59,369 nt of DNA. It comes from CAIJMI01 sp043798445. GTDB lineage: Bacteria > Patescibacteriota > Microgenomatia > UBA10105 > UBA927. A program made the position numbers and the translations under genes. Below the pieces are notes generated by a model that had not been told where the DNA came from, ran no database searches, and saw only the letters and a list, made by a program, of their open reading frames with translations. Below are positions 15,583-23,642 of this stretch, piece after piece. The first letter of the stretch is position 1. Each line of letters opens with the position of its first letter. Location: positions 1-59,369 of the forward strand of contig JAZDOQ010000016.1 in the NCBI GenBank assembly GCA_043798445.1, read 5' to 3'.

Positions 15583-17816
15583 AAAAATACTGGAAAGATC
15601 TTCTTGGGATCTTTGGGATAATCTGTCTCGTTGGAGTATTTTTTTATAAAACAATAATCAGCGGGTTGTTACCTGTTCCAACCGATTCGCTCGTTGGTAT
15701 GTATCATCCATGGCGTGATGCATATGCCCACACATTTCAAAACGGGGTACCCTTTAAAAATTTTCTCATCACAGATCCCGTGCGTCAGCAGATACCATGG
15801 AGAAAACAGGTTATTGATGCGTTCAAGAATAAGAAACTTCCTCTCTGGGATGCAACCTCGTTTTCAGGAGTTCCACTTCTTGCGAATATTCAGTCAGGTG
15901 CGCTGTATCCATTGAATGGTTTATTTTTTATTTTCCCCTTTTCTATTGCATGGACCATTCTTATCATCAGTCAGCCACTACTTGCCGGAATCTTCTTGTT
16001 TTTGTTCTTACGGCATAAAAAGCTTGATGCGATCTCATCACTTGTTGGATCTATTTGTTTTGCCTTCTCCGGATTTTCCATTGCATGGTTGACGTGGGGC
16101 ACAATTGTTTCGACTATGTGTTGGTTGCCGTTAATACTTCTTTCATTTGAAAAGATTCATGAGTCTTCAAAAAAAACTTCATGGAGGTTATTGTTTATTT
16201 TTTCACTCGTCTCAGCATTCTTCGCAGGACATATACAAATATTTGTGTATTCCATGCTTGTTTTTGGAGCGTATGCTTTGTGGACATTTAGAAAGGTAAA
16301 GATGCAGCAGTTGTTTGCAATGCACATTATCATTCCCGCAGTTGTGATTGCGGTTACCGCACCAGTTTGGATTCGTTTATTATCGTATCTACCAGAGACG
16401 TCGCGAATAGCAGGATCTGCATGGACCGCAGAAGGATTTTTTATTCCGCTTAAACATCTTGTGCAATTTATCGTCCCTGATTATTTTGGTAATCCGGCAA
16501 CCTTAAACTATTGGGGTGTCTGGAATTATGGAGAAATGATTGGGTATATCGGGGTTGTTGGTTTATTGTTAGCAATTGTGGGGATATCACTCGAGTCTGT
16601 TTTCTGGGTAGGAGTCGTTAGTCTAGGACTTCTTTTTGCTGTTGATTCTCCATTTGCTAGGTTGCCGTTTGCTCTTCATATTCCAGTTCTTACTTCGCTT
16701 CAGCCAACAAGGCTTTTGGCTATTGTTGATTTTGGTTTGTCGATACTCGCAGCATACGGAATGGCAACGCTGATAGCTGGGGGTAAGAAAAAACAGATGC
16801 TGTTTGGAGGAATTATACTGCTGACGTTGTTTGTGGGAGCATGGATAAGTGTTTTGATCCCGACATCATTTGGTGTGCCAATAGAGCATATTGCTGTCGT
16901 AAAACGAAATTTGATTCTCCCTTCGTTGTTGGTTGCGGCGGGGATGGGAATTGTTGGCGGATACATGCTGCTTAAAAAATCGTGGGGTACGATTCGATAT
17001 ATCGGCGGGAGCGTAGTGCTTATCATTCTTTCTTTTGAGCTTATCCGTTTTGGATGGAAGTTTACGCCGTTTACCGAACGCTCGTTCTTTTTTCCAAAAA
17101 CTGAAATTATTTCTCGTCTTGAGCAACTTCCTAAACCGTTTCGCGTTATTGCGGTAGATGACCGTTTGTTACCACCAAACACATTGAGTTTCTATGGGAT
17201 TGAATCGATATCCGGGTATGATCCGATTCACACATTGCGGTATGAAGAATATATCGCTGCGATGGAGCGGGGAGAGCCAAATATTAACCCGCCATTTGGA
17301 TTTACTCGTATTATTACACCAAAAACAATAACCTCACCGCTTCTTCCGCTTCTAAATGTACAGTATGTTATTTCGATGGATCCATTGATTGGAAAGAACG
17401 TGCGACTGCTTGCAGAGGAAGGGACAACAAAATTATATAAGTTTGTTGGTGGGGTGCCGAGGGTGTATCTTGCCGAACAGGTAATAACAGCTTCATCAAA
17501 AGAAGCTGTTATGCAAGCATTATATGATCTAACGTTTATTCCGGGTAAAACAGCCGTTGTTGAATCAGCTGTGTCAGCTAGTCTAGAGCCGCTACAAATT
17601 GGTGAAGCTGCGGTGTCTTCCTCATATGAGGAAGACAGGATGATTATTAAAACCATAACTAAAAATACACGCCTATTGGTTATCGGCAATATGATGGATC
17701 CGCATTGGAACGTAACAATTGACGGAAACAAAACACTTATTGTTCGTGTTAATTATCTTTTTTTCGGCATTCTCGTTCCTGACGGAGACCACACAGTTAC
17801 GGTACAATATAAATAA
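15579..17816 (+). CDS. YfhO-family GT-C membrane protein lacking the usual last helix
   Basis: 745 residues. Typical YfhO N-terminal features: DPVRQQIPWRKQ, LPLWDATSFSG and LLANIQSG, in the loop after helix 1. Many helices follow, then a soluble domain. The C-terminal module is recognisable (DPHWNVTIDGNKT, then VPDGDHTVTVQYK), but the protein stops exactly where its three paralogues continue into a final membrane helix. Two strong inverted repeats lie in the linker before this module (17484-17512 and 17614-17637). The TAA stop is 3 bp before a GT2 start. Whether the missing helix reflects decay or a released C-terminal domain cannot be told from sequence. Confidence 0.86.
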   Translation: MKKYWKDLLGIFGIICLVGVFFYKTIISGLLPVPTDSLVGMYHPWRDAYAHTFQNGVPFKNFLITDPVRQQIPWRKQVIDAFKNKKLPLWDATSFSGVPLLANIQSGALYPLNGLFFIFPFSIAWTILIISQPLLAGIFLFLFLRHKKLDAISSLVGSICFAFSGFSIAWLTWGTIVSTMCWLPLILLSFEKIHESSKKTSWRLLFIFSLVSAFFAGHIQIFVYSMLVFGAYALWTFRKVKMQQLFAMHIIIPAVVIAVTAPVWIRLLSYLPETSRIAGSAWTAEGFFIPLKHLVQFIVPDYFGNPATLNYWGVWNYGEMIGYIGVVGLLLAIVGISLESVFWVGVVSLGLLFAVDSPFARLPFALHIPVLTSLQPTRLLAIVDFGLSILAAYGMATLIAGGKKKQMLFGGIILLTLFVGAWISVLIPTSFGVPIEHIAVVKRNLILPSLLVAAGMGIVGGYMLLKKSWGTIRYIGGSVVLIILSFELIRFGWKFTPFTERSFFFPKTEIISRLEQLPKPFRVIAVDDRLLPPNTLSFYGIESISGYDPIHTLRYEEYIAAMERGEPNINPPFGFTRIITPKTITSPLLPLLNVQYVISMDPLIGKNVRLLAEEGTTKLYKFVGGVPRVYLAEQVITASSKEAVMQALYDLTFIPGKTAVVESAVSASLEPLQIGEAAVSSSYEEDRMIIKTITKNTRLLVIGNMMDPHWNVTIDGNKTLIVRVNYLFFGILVPDGDHTVTVQYK
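17484..17512. repeat. 11-bp inverted repeat with 7-nt loop inside a YfhO gene
   Basis: The arms ATAACAGCTTC and GAAGCTGTTAT are perfect reverse complements, separated by ATCAAAA. No T-run follows, so it does not look like an intrinsic terminator. It encodes the start of the variable linker (TASSKEAVM) between the helical region and the C-terminal module. Confidence 0.8.
17614..17637. repeat. 24-bp perfect palindrome inside a YfhO gene
   Basis: TGTCTTCCTCAT is followed directly by its exact reverse complement with no spacer. It lies 101 bp after the 11-bp inverted repeat in the same linker region. Under equal base frequencies one such site would be expected about 0.004 times in a window this size, so chance is a poor explanation. 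Confidence 0.85.
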
Positions 17817-17819
17817 CCT

Positions 17820-18734
17820 ATGAAAGAACCAACAGTTTCAATAGTTATTCCTAATTGGAATGGTATATATCTTCTTGAGAAGCATCTCCAGGCCGTTATT
17901 GATACTTCACCCGGTGCTCAAATCATTGTATCTGATGATATGTCTTCAGATGGGTCAATATTGTATCTTAAAAAAAACTTTCCTAAGGTTATTGTCGTCA
18001 CAAGTACAAAGCAACGCGGTTTTGCAGGGAATGTGAATGCAGGCGTCGCTCGTGCAACTGGAGACATCGTTGTTCTTCTTAATACCGATGTAGAACCGGA
18101 AAAAGGGTATCTGGAACCCCTTTTGTCTCATTTTAAGAATGCTGATGTATTTGCTGTGGGTTGTCTAGAAAAAAGTTGGGAAGATGGGAAAGTCATATTA
18201 CGGGGAAGAGGCATCGCGCATTGGTATAGAGGATTTTATATTCATAGCCGTGGTGATGTTACAAAATCTGATACTGCATGGGTTTCAGGAGGAAGTGGTG
18301 CATTTAGAAGAGCAATGTGGAATATTCTAGGTGGAATGGATGTTCTTTATAACCCATTTTATTGGGAAGATATTGATTTATCCTATCGTGGTCGCAAAAT
18401 CGGCTGGAAAACATTATTTGAGCCAAATAGTGTTGTGAACCATTATCACGAGCAAGGAAAAATTAAGCAGGTATATACACCAAAAGACGTAAAATGTATC
18501 GTCTATAGAAATCAATTTATTTTTATATGGAAAAATATTTCTGATGTATCACTTATGTTTGATCACGCGTTATGGACTCCTATACGGTTATTACAGGCGA
18601 TACTCCGTAGAGATTACCTTATGGTAGATGGATATATACGTGCCTTATGGAAGTTGCCACGTGTGTTGTACCATCGTGTTTGTCAGCATCGTTTGTTCAC
18701 GAAAAGAGACTTGGATTTAACAATTAAGGACTAA
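17820..18734 (+). CDS. GT2 glycosyltransferase, rhamnosyltransferase-like
   Basis: 304 residues: PNWNG (11-15), SDDMSSDGS (38-46), GFAGNVNAG (67-75) and LLNTDVEP (86-93), then WVSGGSGAFRR and YWEDIDLSYRGRKIGW with the catalytic ED pair. It belongs to the same broad group as 10574-11503 but differs enough to suggest another acceptor. The last hundred residues contain basic and weakly hydrophobic helices that may bind the membrane surface. It starts 3 bp after the YfhO stop and precedes a GT39-like gene by 6 bp. Likely role: cytoplasmic addition of a sugar to a lipid-linked chain. Confidence 0.87.
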   Translation: MKEPTVSIVIPNWNGIYLLEKHLQAVIDTSPGAQIIVSDDMSSDGSILYLKKNFPKVIVVTSTKQRGFAGNVNAGVARATGDIVVLLNTDVEPEKGYLEPLLSHFKNADVFAVGCLEKSWEDGKVILRGRGIAHWYRGFYIHSRGDVTKSDTAWVSGGSGAFRRAMWNILGGMDVLYNPFYWEDIDLSYRGRKIGWKTLFEPNSVVNHYHEQGKIKQVYTPKDVKCIVYRNQFIFIWKNISDVSLMFDHALWTPIRLLQAILRRDYLMVDGYIRALWKLPRVLYHRVCQHRLFTKRDLDLTIKD

Positions 18735-18740
18735 TTTTAT

Positions 18741-20282
18741 ATGTTTGCCAAAAGAAGTATAGTTTCTTTTATTGTTGCTTCGTGCATATCTTTTATAATT
18801 CTCCTTACGCTCAACGACTTTGGCATTACGTGGGATGAGCCTATCTACTTTCGGAATGCAGATAGATATGTTTCATGGATAAAGCACCCAATTTTTGAAA
18901 AGGTAAATAAATCGTTTGAAGCAGCTCCCGATGATGTGCATCCACCATTCCGAAAATTAATTGCGGGAGTTACGCATAGCGTTCTTACAACTCAACTGAA
19001 GATCGTTGATAACACGAGAGGGTACAGAATTTCTTCATTGGTATTTGTATTTCCGTTTATTTTTATTTTTACATATGTCGCGATTGGATATGTCGGTTAT
19101 CTATTTGGTATCCTTGTTACTTTGATGTTTTCTTTGATGCCACATGTACTCTTTTTGACCCCACTCGTAACGCTCGATTACGCTGTTACTGCTTTGTGGT
19201 TTATGGCAGTGATAGCCATGATGAAAGGGATGAAAAACTACCGTTGGGTGTTCGTTAGTGCTATATGCACTGGATGTGCGATGCTTACAAAATTTCATGG
19301 GTATATACTGTTTATTCCGCTTGGAATAACGTGGCTTGTTTTCTTTTGGGAAAGATTAATTTCCCATACTCGTTTCAAGAAAAAAATACACTTTTTCCTG
19401 CCTTTGGTGTATTTGATTTTTGGCGCTCTCGTTATTTACTTTATAGGTTGGCCTTGGTTATGGACAGAATTGGTACCCCATCTGAAAGAGTATTTTTCAC
19501 TTCAATTTTTCCATGTTGGAGTCCCTGTTATGATCTTCGGACACATATTCACACACGTTCCCTGGTGGTATGTTCCAACGATGTTTTTTGTTACCACTCC
19601 TGCGTTCATTGTATGTTTTTTTCTATTTGGTTTATTGTATGTAGTTAAAAAAGGATCTCTTCGTGACCGTTTATTTCTCATGCATGCGTTATTTCCAATA
19701 ATATTTTTTATGCTTCCCATAGTTAATCGATACGATTGGATACGATTATTTCTCCCTGCATTTCCATTTGTATGTCTTATTGCAGGCCGTGGCATGGTGG
19801 TTGCTATCAAGTTGTTAAAAAAACAGACAAAGATTTCCGGAACTATTATCGTGATACTTCTTTGGATGGTTACCGTATATTTTTCCGTCATTCGCATTCA
19901 TCCATGGGAATCAGCATATTACAACGAGTTTGTTGGTGGCATTTCTGGAGCATATAGACTTGGTTTTGAGACGGAGTTTTGGGGAAACGCGTATAAAGGA
20001 ATTCTTCCCTGGATGAATGCAAACAAGAAAGACATGATGTGTGTGAAGCCAACAACGCAACCATTTTATTATTACCAAGCGATGGGGCAGATTGAAGGGG
20101 GAGTTGTTTTTAATGCTGGAATCGGAGCTTGTAAATATGTTGTAATACTCATGCGCCAGGGATTTTTTATACAAGATGCATTTATTGATGCAATCGTGAA
20201 AACCAGAAAACCGATTCATGCAGTATCCGTTGATGGAGTGCCTTTAGTCGGTGTGTATGATATAACTGACACAACTCATTAA
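18741..20282 (+). CDS. PMT/GT39-like GT-C membrane glycosyltransferase
   Basis: 513 residues. The first helix is followed by GITWDEPIYF (Asp-Glu at 32-33), the acidic catalytic pair of GT39-like enzymes, and a long outer loop with DVHPPFRKL. About ten further hydrophobic segments follow, and a short soluble tail of about 110 residues begins near the conserved HPWESAYYNEF stretch. That stretch is common in a subgroup of bacterial GT39-like proteins. This protein lacks the GYNAYSIL signature of the four GT39 paralogues nearby, so it is a separate subfamily. It should use a polyprenyl-phosphate sugar on the outer face. It precedes the next gene by 1 bp. Confidence 0.85.
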   Translation: MFAKRSIVSFIVASCISFIILLTLNDFGITWDEPIYFRNADRYVSWIKHPIFEKVNKSFEAAPDDVHPPFRKLIAGVTHSVLTTQLKIVDNTRGYRISSLVFVFPFIFIFTYVAIGYVGYLFGILVTLMFSLMPHVLFLTPLVTLDYAVTALWFMAVIAMMKGMKNYRWVFVSAICTGCAMLTKFHGYILFIPLGITWLVFFWERLISHTRFKKKIHFFLPLVYLIFGALVIYFIGWPWLWTELVPHLKEYFSLQFFHVGVPVMIFGHIFTHVPWWYVPTMFFVTTPAFIVCFFLFGLLYVVKKGSLRDRLFLMHALFPIIFFMLPIVNRYDWIRLFLPAFPFVCLIAGRGMVVAIKLLKKQTKISGTIIVILLWMVTVYFSVIRIHPWESAYYNEFVGGISGAYRLGFETEFWGNAYKGILPWMNANKKDMMCVKPTTQPFYYYQAMGQIEGGVVFNAGIGACKYVVILMRQGFFIQDAFIDAIVKTRKPIHAVSVDGVPLVGVYDITDTTH

Positions 20283-20283
20283 T

Positions 20284-21885
20284 ATGAAGCAATATATGTG
20301 GCTTATTATTGTCGTATTTCTAGCAGGTTTTTTACGTTTTTATAATGTCGCTTCTATTCCACCTGCACTTAATTCAGATGAAGTTGCAATAGGGTATAAC
20401 GCATACTCGATACTTAAAACTGGTCGTGATGAATACAATCGGTCATTTCCATTAACGTTTCGTTCATTTGATGACTATAAGATGCCAGTGTATGTTTACA
20501 TGGTTAGTGCAAGCATGGCATTATTTGGTACGTCTGATTTTTCAGTTCGATTTCCATCAGCTCTATTTGGAACACTCACTGTGTTGTTGACCTATTTTTT
20601 AGTAAAAGAGATCTGTAAGAAAAATAAGTTAGTTCCAATTCTAGCAGCCGTTCTTTTATCAGTCTCGCCATGGCATTTGATGTTTTCAAGAGCAGGATAT
20701 GAAGCAAATGTATCATTATTTTTTATTGTTTTTGGAGCATATTGTTTACTTGTTGGATTAAGAAAAGGATTGTATATTCCACTATCGGGAGTACTATTTG
20801 CACTTTCTATCTGGACGTATCACACAGCGCGTATTTTTGTTCCGCTTCTTTTTATTGGATTTGCGATTATATATGGGAAACACCTGTGGAAGCAGAAAGT
20901 ATATATGATTGTAGGGATACTTCTCGGACTTATTATTTTGTTTCCACTTATTAGATTATCCTTATCCGTTGAGGGGCAAATGCGTGCTATTGGTGTAAGT
21001 TCCTTTGCAAATTCGGATGATCTTAAGATTTCGATATCACGGATTATATATGATACGAAAAATAATTTATCTTTCTATTCTTTTTTTCATAATCGAAGAT
21101 TCGAATACTTTATTATTTTTATACGAGGATATTTTTCGCATTTTGATTTAAACTTCTTGTTTTTGGACAAAGCAATTGAGAAGTACCGCGCGCCGGGAGT
21201 CGGATTATTGTATCTTTTTGAATTACCACTTTTGTGTATAGGCGTGTATCAACTTATTCGCCAGTGGTCAAAAGGATCTGCTTTATTGTTTTGGTGGATT
21301 ATTATTTCACCTGTTGCAGCGGCATTCACCTTACAATTGCCACATCCTGTTCGAACGATTGTGTTTTTGCCGGTTATTCAGATTATCGCTGCATTAGGAG
21401 CAGCAGAAGTCCTTTCTAAGGCAAAACAACGTCTTACAGCTATTCTTCTATACATATTTGTTGCTTGTTGTGCGATGAATATTACCTACTTTTTCCACCA
21501 GTATTTTGTTCACATGCCCATTGAAAATGCGAAATATTGGTACGCTGGACGAAAAGAGATGGTCACTAAACTGGTACAATATGAGGATTCCTATGATCGT
21601 ATCATTGTCTCAAATCAATTGGATTTTCCCTATATATTCTTTTTATATTATGGACGCGTCGATCCACAACAGTATCAACAGAAAGGTGGTACAAAATCAG
21701 GTGGCTTTAATGAAAATGACAACGCGTGGGGTAAATACGAATTCCGCTCTTTAAGTTCTTTTGTGAGAGATCAGTATGAAAAAGTCCTGTTTGTTGGATT
21801 ACCAGGAGAAGAATTCAAAAAATCTTTGGTCGTCGATACAATATATTATCCTGATGGAAGCCCAGCAATCGTTTTCTTCAAATGA
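20284..21885 (+). CDS. GT39 (PMT_2) GT-C membrane glycosyltransferase
   Basis: 533 residues. After helix 1 the outer loop reads NSDEVAIGYNAYSILKTGRDE (Asp-Glu at 32-33), followed by FDDYKMPVYVY. This signature is shared with 27923-29611, 35339-36964 and 36967-38595. SPWHLMFSRAGYEAN lies in the next large loop. Many helices follow. The C-terminal extracytoplasmic domain of about 130 residues carries YDRIIVSN, the FGKYEFR-like GKYEFRSLSSF and a final PDGSPAIVFF. It should transfer a sugar from polyprenyl phosphate to an outer-face acceptor. Its stop is only 2 bp from the stop of the convergent minus-strand gene, leaving no room for a terminator. Confidence 0.88.
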   Translation: MKQYMWLIIVVFLAGFLRFYNVASIPPALNSDEVAIGYNAYSILKTGRDEYNRSFPLTFRSFDDYKMPVYVYMVSASMALFGTSDFSVRFPSALFGTLTVLLTYFLVKEICKKNKLVPILAAVLLSVSPWHLMFSRAGYEANVSLFFIVFGAYCLLVGLRKGLYIPLSGVLFALSIWTYHTARIFVPLLFIGFAIIYGKHLWKQKVYMIVGILLGLIILFPLIRLSLSVEGQMRAIGVSSFANSDDLKISISRIIYDTKNNLSFYSFFHNRRFEYFIIFIRGYFSHFDLNFLFLDKAIEKYRAPGVGLLYLFELPLLCIGVYQLIRQWSKGSALLFWWIIISPVAAAFTLQLPHPVRTIVFLPVIQIIAALGAAEVLSKAKQRLTAILLYIFVACCAMNITYFFHQYFVHMPIENAKYWYAGRKEMVTKLVQYEDSYDRIIVSNQLDFPYIFFLYYGRVDPQQYQQKGGTKSGGFNENDNAWGKYEFRSLSSFVRDQYEKVLFVGLPGEEFKKSLVVDTIYYPDGSPAIVFFK

Positions 21886-21887
21886 TA

Positions 21888-23612
21888 CTAGAGTCGGCTG
21901 ATATACGTTTCACAGAAGCGTTGTTGTGAAAGTCCATCCATTGCAAAATCATGGATGGATATGTTTTGCGAATACCGTTTTAAGTTAAATCCATTGCAGA
22001 GTGAATCATTGTATATTCTATATAGTTCACCCCCATCAGAGAGTCTTGAAATGCTGAGATGTGGCACGTCGATGATTGATGAACAATTCCTATCTACAAT
22101 AGAAATTGTTGAAGAAGGTGAAATTACTAAGCGGTCATCACACGGAGCAAATGTAATACCTCCAAGGGTAAAGGTCGGTGTACTAAAATCAGATGTTATT
22201 TCCTTGATTGTTGATAGTGATATGCTATTTGTGTAAAAAAGAAATTTTCTGAAATAATCAGAATTTGCGTCAGAGTATAGAGTGATAGGGATGGAAAGTT
22301 TTCGTGCGGTTAATAGGTATTGAGATAAGACTCGTGCGTGAAAATCGAAATAGCCCCGAAGTGGATGTTGATAGACATAGACAGAGATAAATTTACCAAT
22401 GCTTATTAGGTATAAACAGCAGATTGCGGTCATAACAATTTTTTTCCAAGATTTATGCATGGACTGCACTAATTGTGTAATGCCGTAGGAAATTAATAGG
22501 ACCATAAATGGGAACATGAATGCGATATGATAAGAAAAATCTGTTTTATTTTTGTGAAAAAGCTGTGGGAGTGTAGCTACAAGAATAAATAAAGTAATGA
22601 GAATAAATTCAACCCGTTTTTTAGAAAATAAATAAAGGCTTCCAATAATAAGAAAGAGAGCATCGATGGCGTAAAACATTCCATGATTCCAAAGGGAAAA
22701 AAATTCATCTCCTTCAAGAAATAAATAGGTTGGGGAGAAGATTCGGTACAATTTGGTTACAAGAATTTGAATGTAGACGGTCATTTTATTGGTATATACC
22801 TGTGTTAACCAGGAAGAGATGCTATTTTTTCTAAAATAATCAACCTCCGACGCTATAGTTGAGTTTGTTGGAAGGAAAAGTTCTGACACCCTAGAACCTG
22901 TTGTCGTACGGGTAACTTGCATGAGAAAAAAGAGGGTAAAGAGTACGCTTATTATTCCAATAACTGCATATTGTTTTTGATAGCGCTTTCCATTTAATCG
23001 ATACGCAAGAAAAATGGAGATCAAAACAAATGGGATGAGTATTATTTTCGTTCCGATATAAGAATAAAATCCCAAGAGAAACGCAAGGCCACTAAGAAGA
23101 ATTAATGATTTTTGTTTTTGGATAACAAGGTAAAGCCCTAGTAAATAAAAAAATACTGCGATAGACCATTCATAGCTTGTTCTTCCAATATAAACCATCC
23201 AAGGATTTATCGCGGCAATAAGTCCAACAACTACTGCGGTTTTTGTATCAAATATTTTTCGAGCAATGCCATATAAGAGGATGACTATTCCTACACTGAG
23301 AATGGCAATGGGAAATCGAGCCGTGAATAAAGAAAAGGATAATAGGCCAGAAAAAGGAAGATGAATAAAATATGGTAGTTCTGCTTGCTGTTCATTTGGA
23401 GGATATTTGAAGATAAAAGCTGAGAGTGGATTCCATGTTCCTGTAAGATCTTTTCCAGTCTGAACAATGGACTTGGCAGAAATTAAGTAGGTAAGTTCAT
23501 CTCCTCCAATGGCGTTGGGTATACGATCAAGCCAAAAGAAACGGAAAAAGAGAGATATGATGAGAATAATACCGATCGGAATATAAGTAATAATTCGTTT
23601 CCGTATACCCAT
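21888..23612 (-). CDS. GT39-like GT-C protein with a four-cysteine C-terminal domain
   Basis: 574 residues. Helix 1 is followed by IGGDELTYLISAKSIVQTGKD (Asp-Glu at 38-39) and, after further helices, NPWMVYIGRTSYEW. The close paralogue at 26165-27913 shares this variant signature. The last 120 residues are soluble and carry Cys 491, 510, 539 and 567; the paralogue has Cys 497, 516, 546 and 574, so the spacings are nearly identical (19, 29, 28 against 19, 30, 28). Outside the membrane these could form two disulfides (inference). The ATG follows TATAAT by only 6 bases, suggesting a leaderless mRNA. Divergent from the YfhO gene at 23643. Confidence 0.85.
   Translation of the reverse strand: MGIRKRIITYIPIGIILIISLFFRFFWLDRIPNAIGGDELTYLISAKSIVQTGKDLTGTWNPLSAFIFKYPPNEQQAELPYFIHLPFSGLLSFSLFTARFPIAILSVGIVILLYGIARKIFDTKTAVVVGLIAAINPWMVYIGRTSYEWSIAVFFYLLGLYLVIQKQKSLILLSGLAFLLGFYSYIGTKIILIPFVLISIFLAYRLNGKRYQKQYAVIGIISVLFTLFFLMQVTRTTTGSRVSELFLPTNSTIASEVDYFRKNSISSWLTQVYTNKMTVYIQILVTKLYRIFSPTYLFLEGDEFFSLWNHGMFYAIDALFLIIGSLYLFSKKRVEFILITLFILVATLPQLFHKNKTDFSYHIAFMFPFMVLLISYGITQLVQSMHKSWKKIVMTAICCLYLISIGKFISVYVYQHPLRGYFDFHARVLSQYLLTARKLSIPITLYSDANSDYFRKFLFYTNSISLSTIKEITSDFSTPTFTLGGITFAPCDDRLVISPSSTISIVDRNCSSIIDVPHLSISRLSDGGELYRIYNDSLCNGFNLKRYSQNISIHDFAMDGLSQQRFCETYISRL
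22082..22110. repeat. imperfect inverted repeat in the Cys-domain coding region
   Basis: AACAATT and AATTGTT (7 bp) enclose a second 4-bp stem (CTAT/ATAG) after one mismatch, with a 5-nt loop. No T-run follows on either strand. It lies in the coding region for the C-terminal cysteine domain and may be chance in AT-rich DNA. Confidence 0.4.
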
Positions 23613-23642
23613 GTTTCTATTATAAACGTAATTAATGATAGA
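23613..23642. promoter_or_regulatory. compact bidirectional promoter region
   Basis: Only 30 bp separate two divergent starts. On the minus strand, TATAAT (23619-23624) lies 6 bases before ATG 23612, with TTCATT (23642-23647) 17 bp upstream as a weak -35. On the plus strand, TATTAT (23618-23623) is followed 19 bases later by ATG 23643. The two -10 boxes overlap, so the polymerases would compete, and the minus transcript would be leaderless. Confidence 0.5.

Noticed and set aside
17484..17512. intrinsic terminator at the 11-bp hairpin
   Set aside because: There is no T-run after the stem on either strand, and it lies within a coding region about 300 bp before the stop.
17228..17731. 167-codon minus-strand frame (and another at 16700-17182) opposite the second YfhO gene
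   Set aside because: Both are antisense to a clear YfhO protein; neither has motifs. The palindromes in this region do not create a promoter for them.
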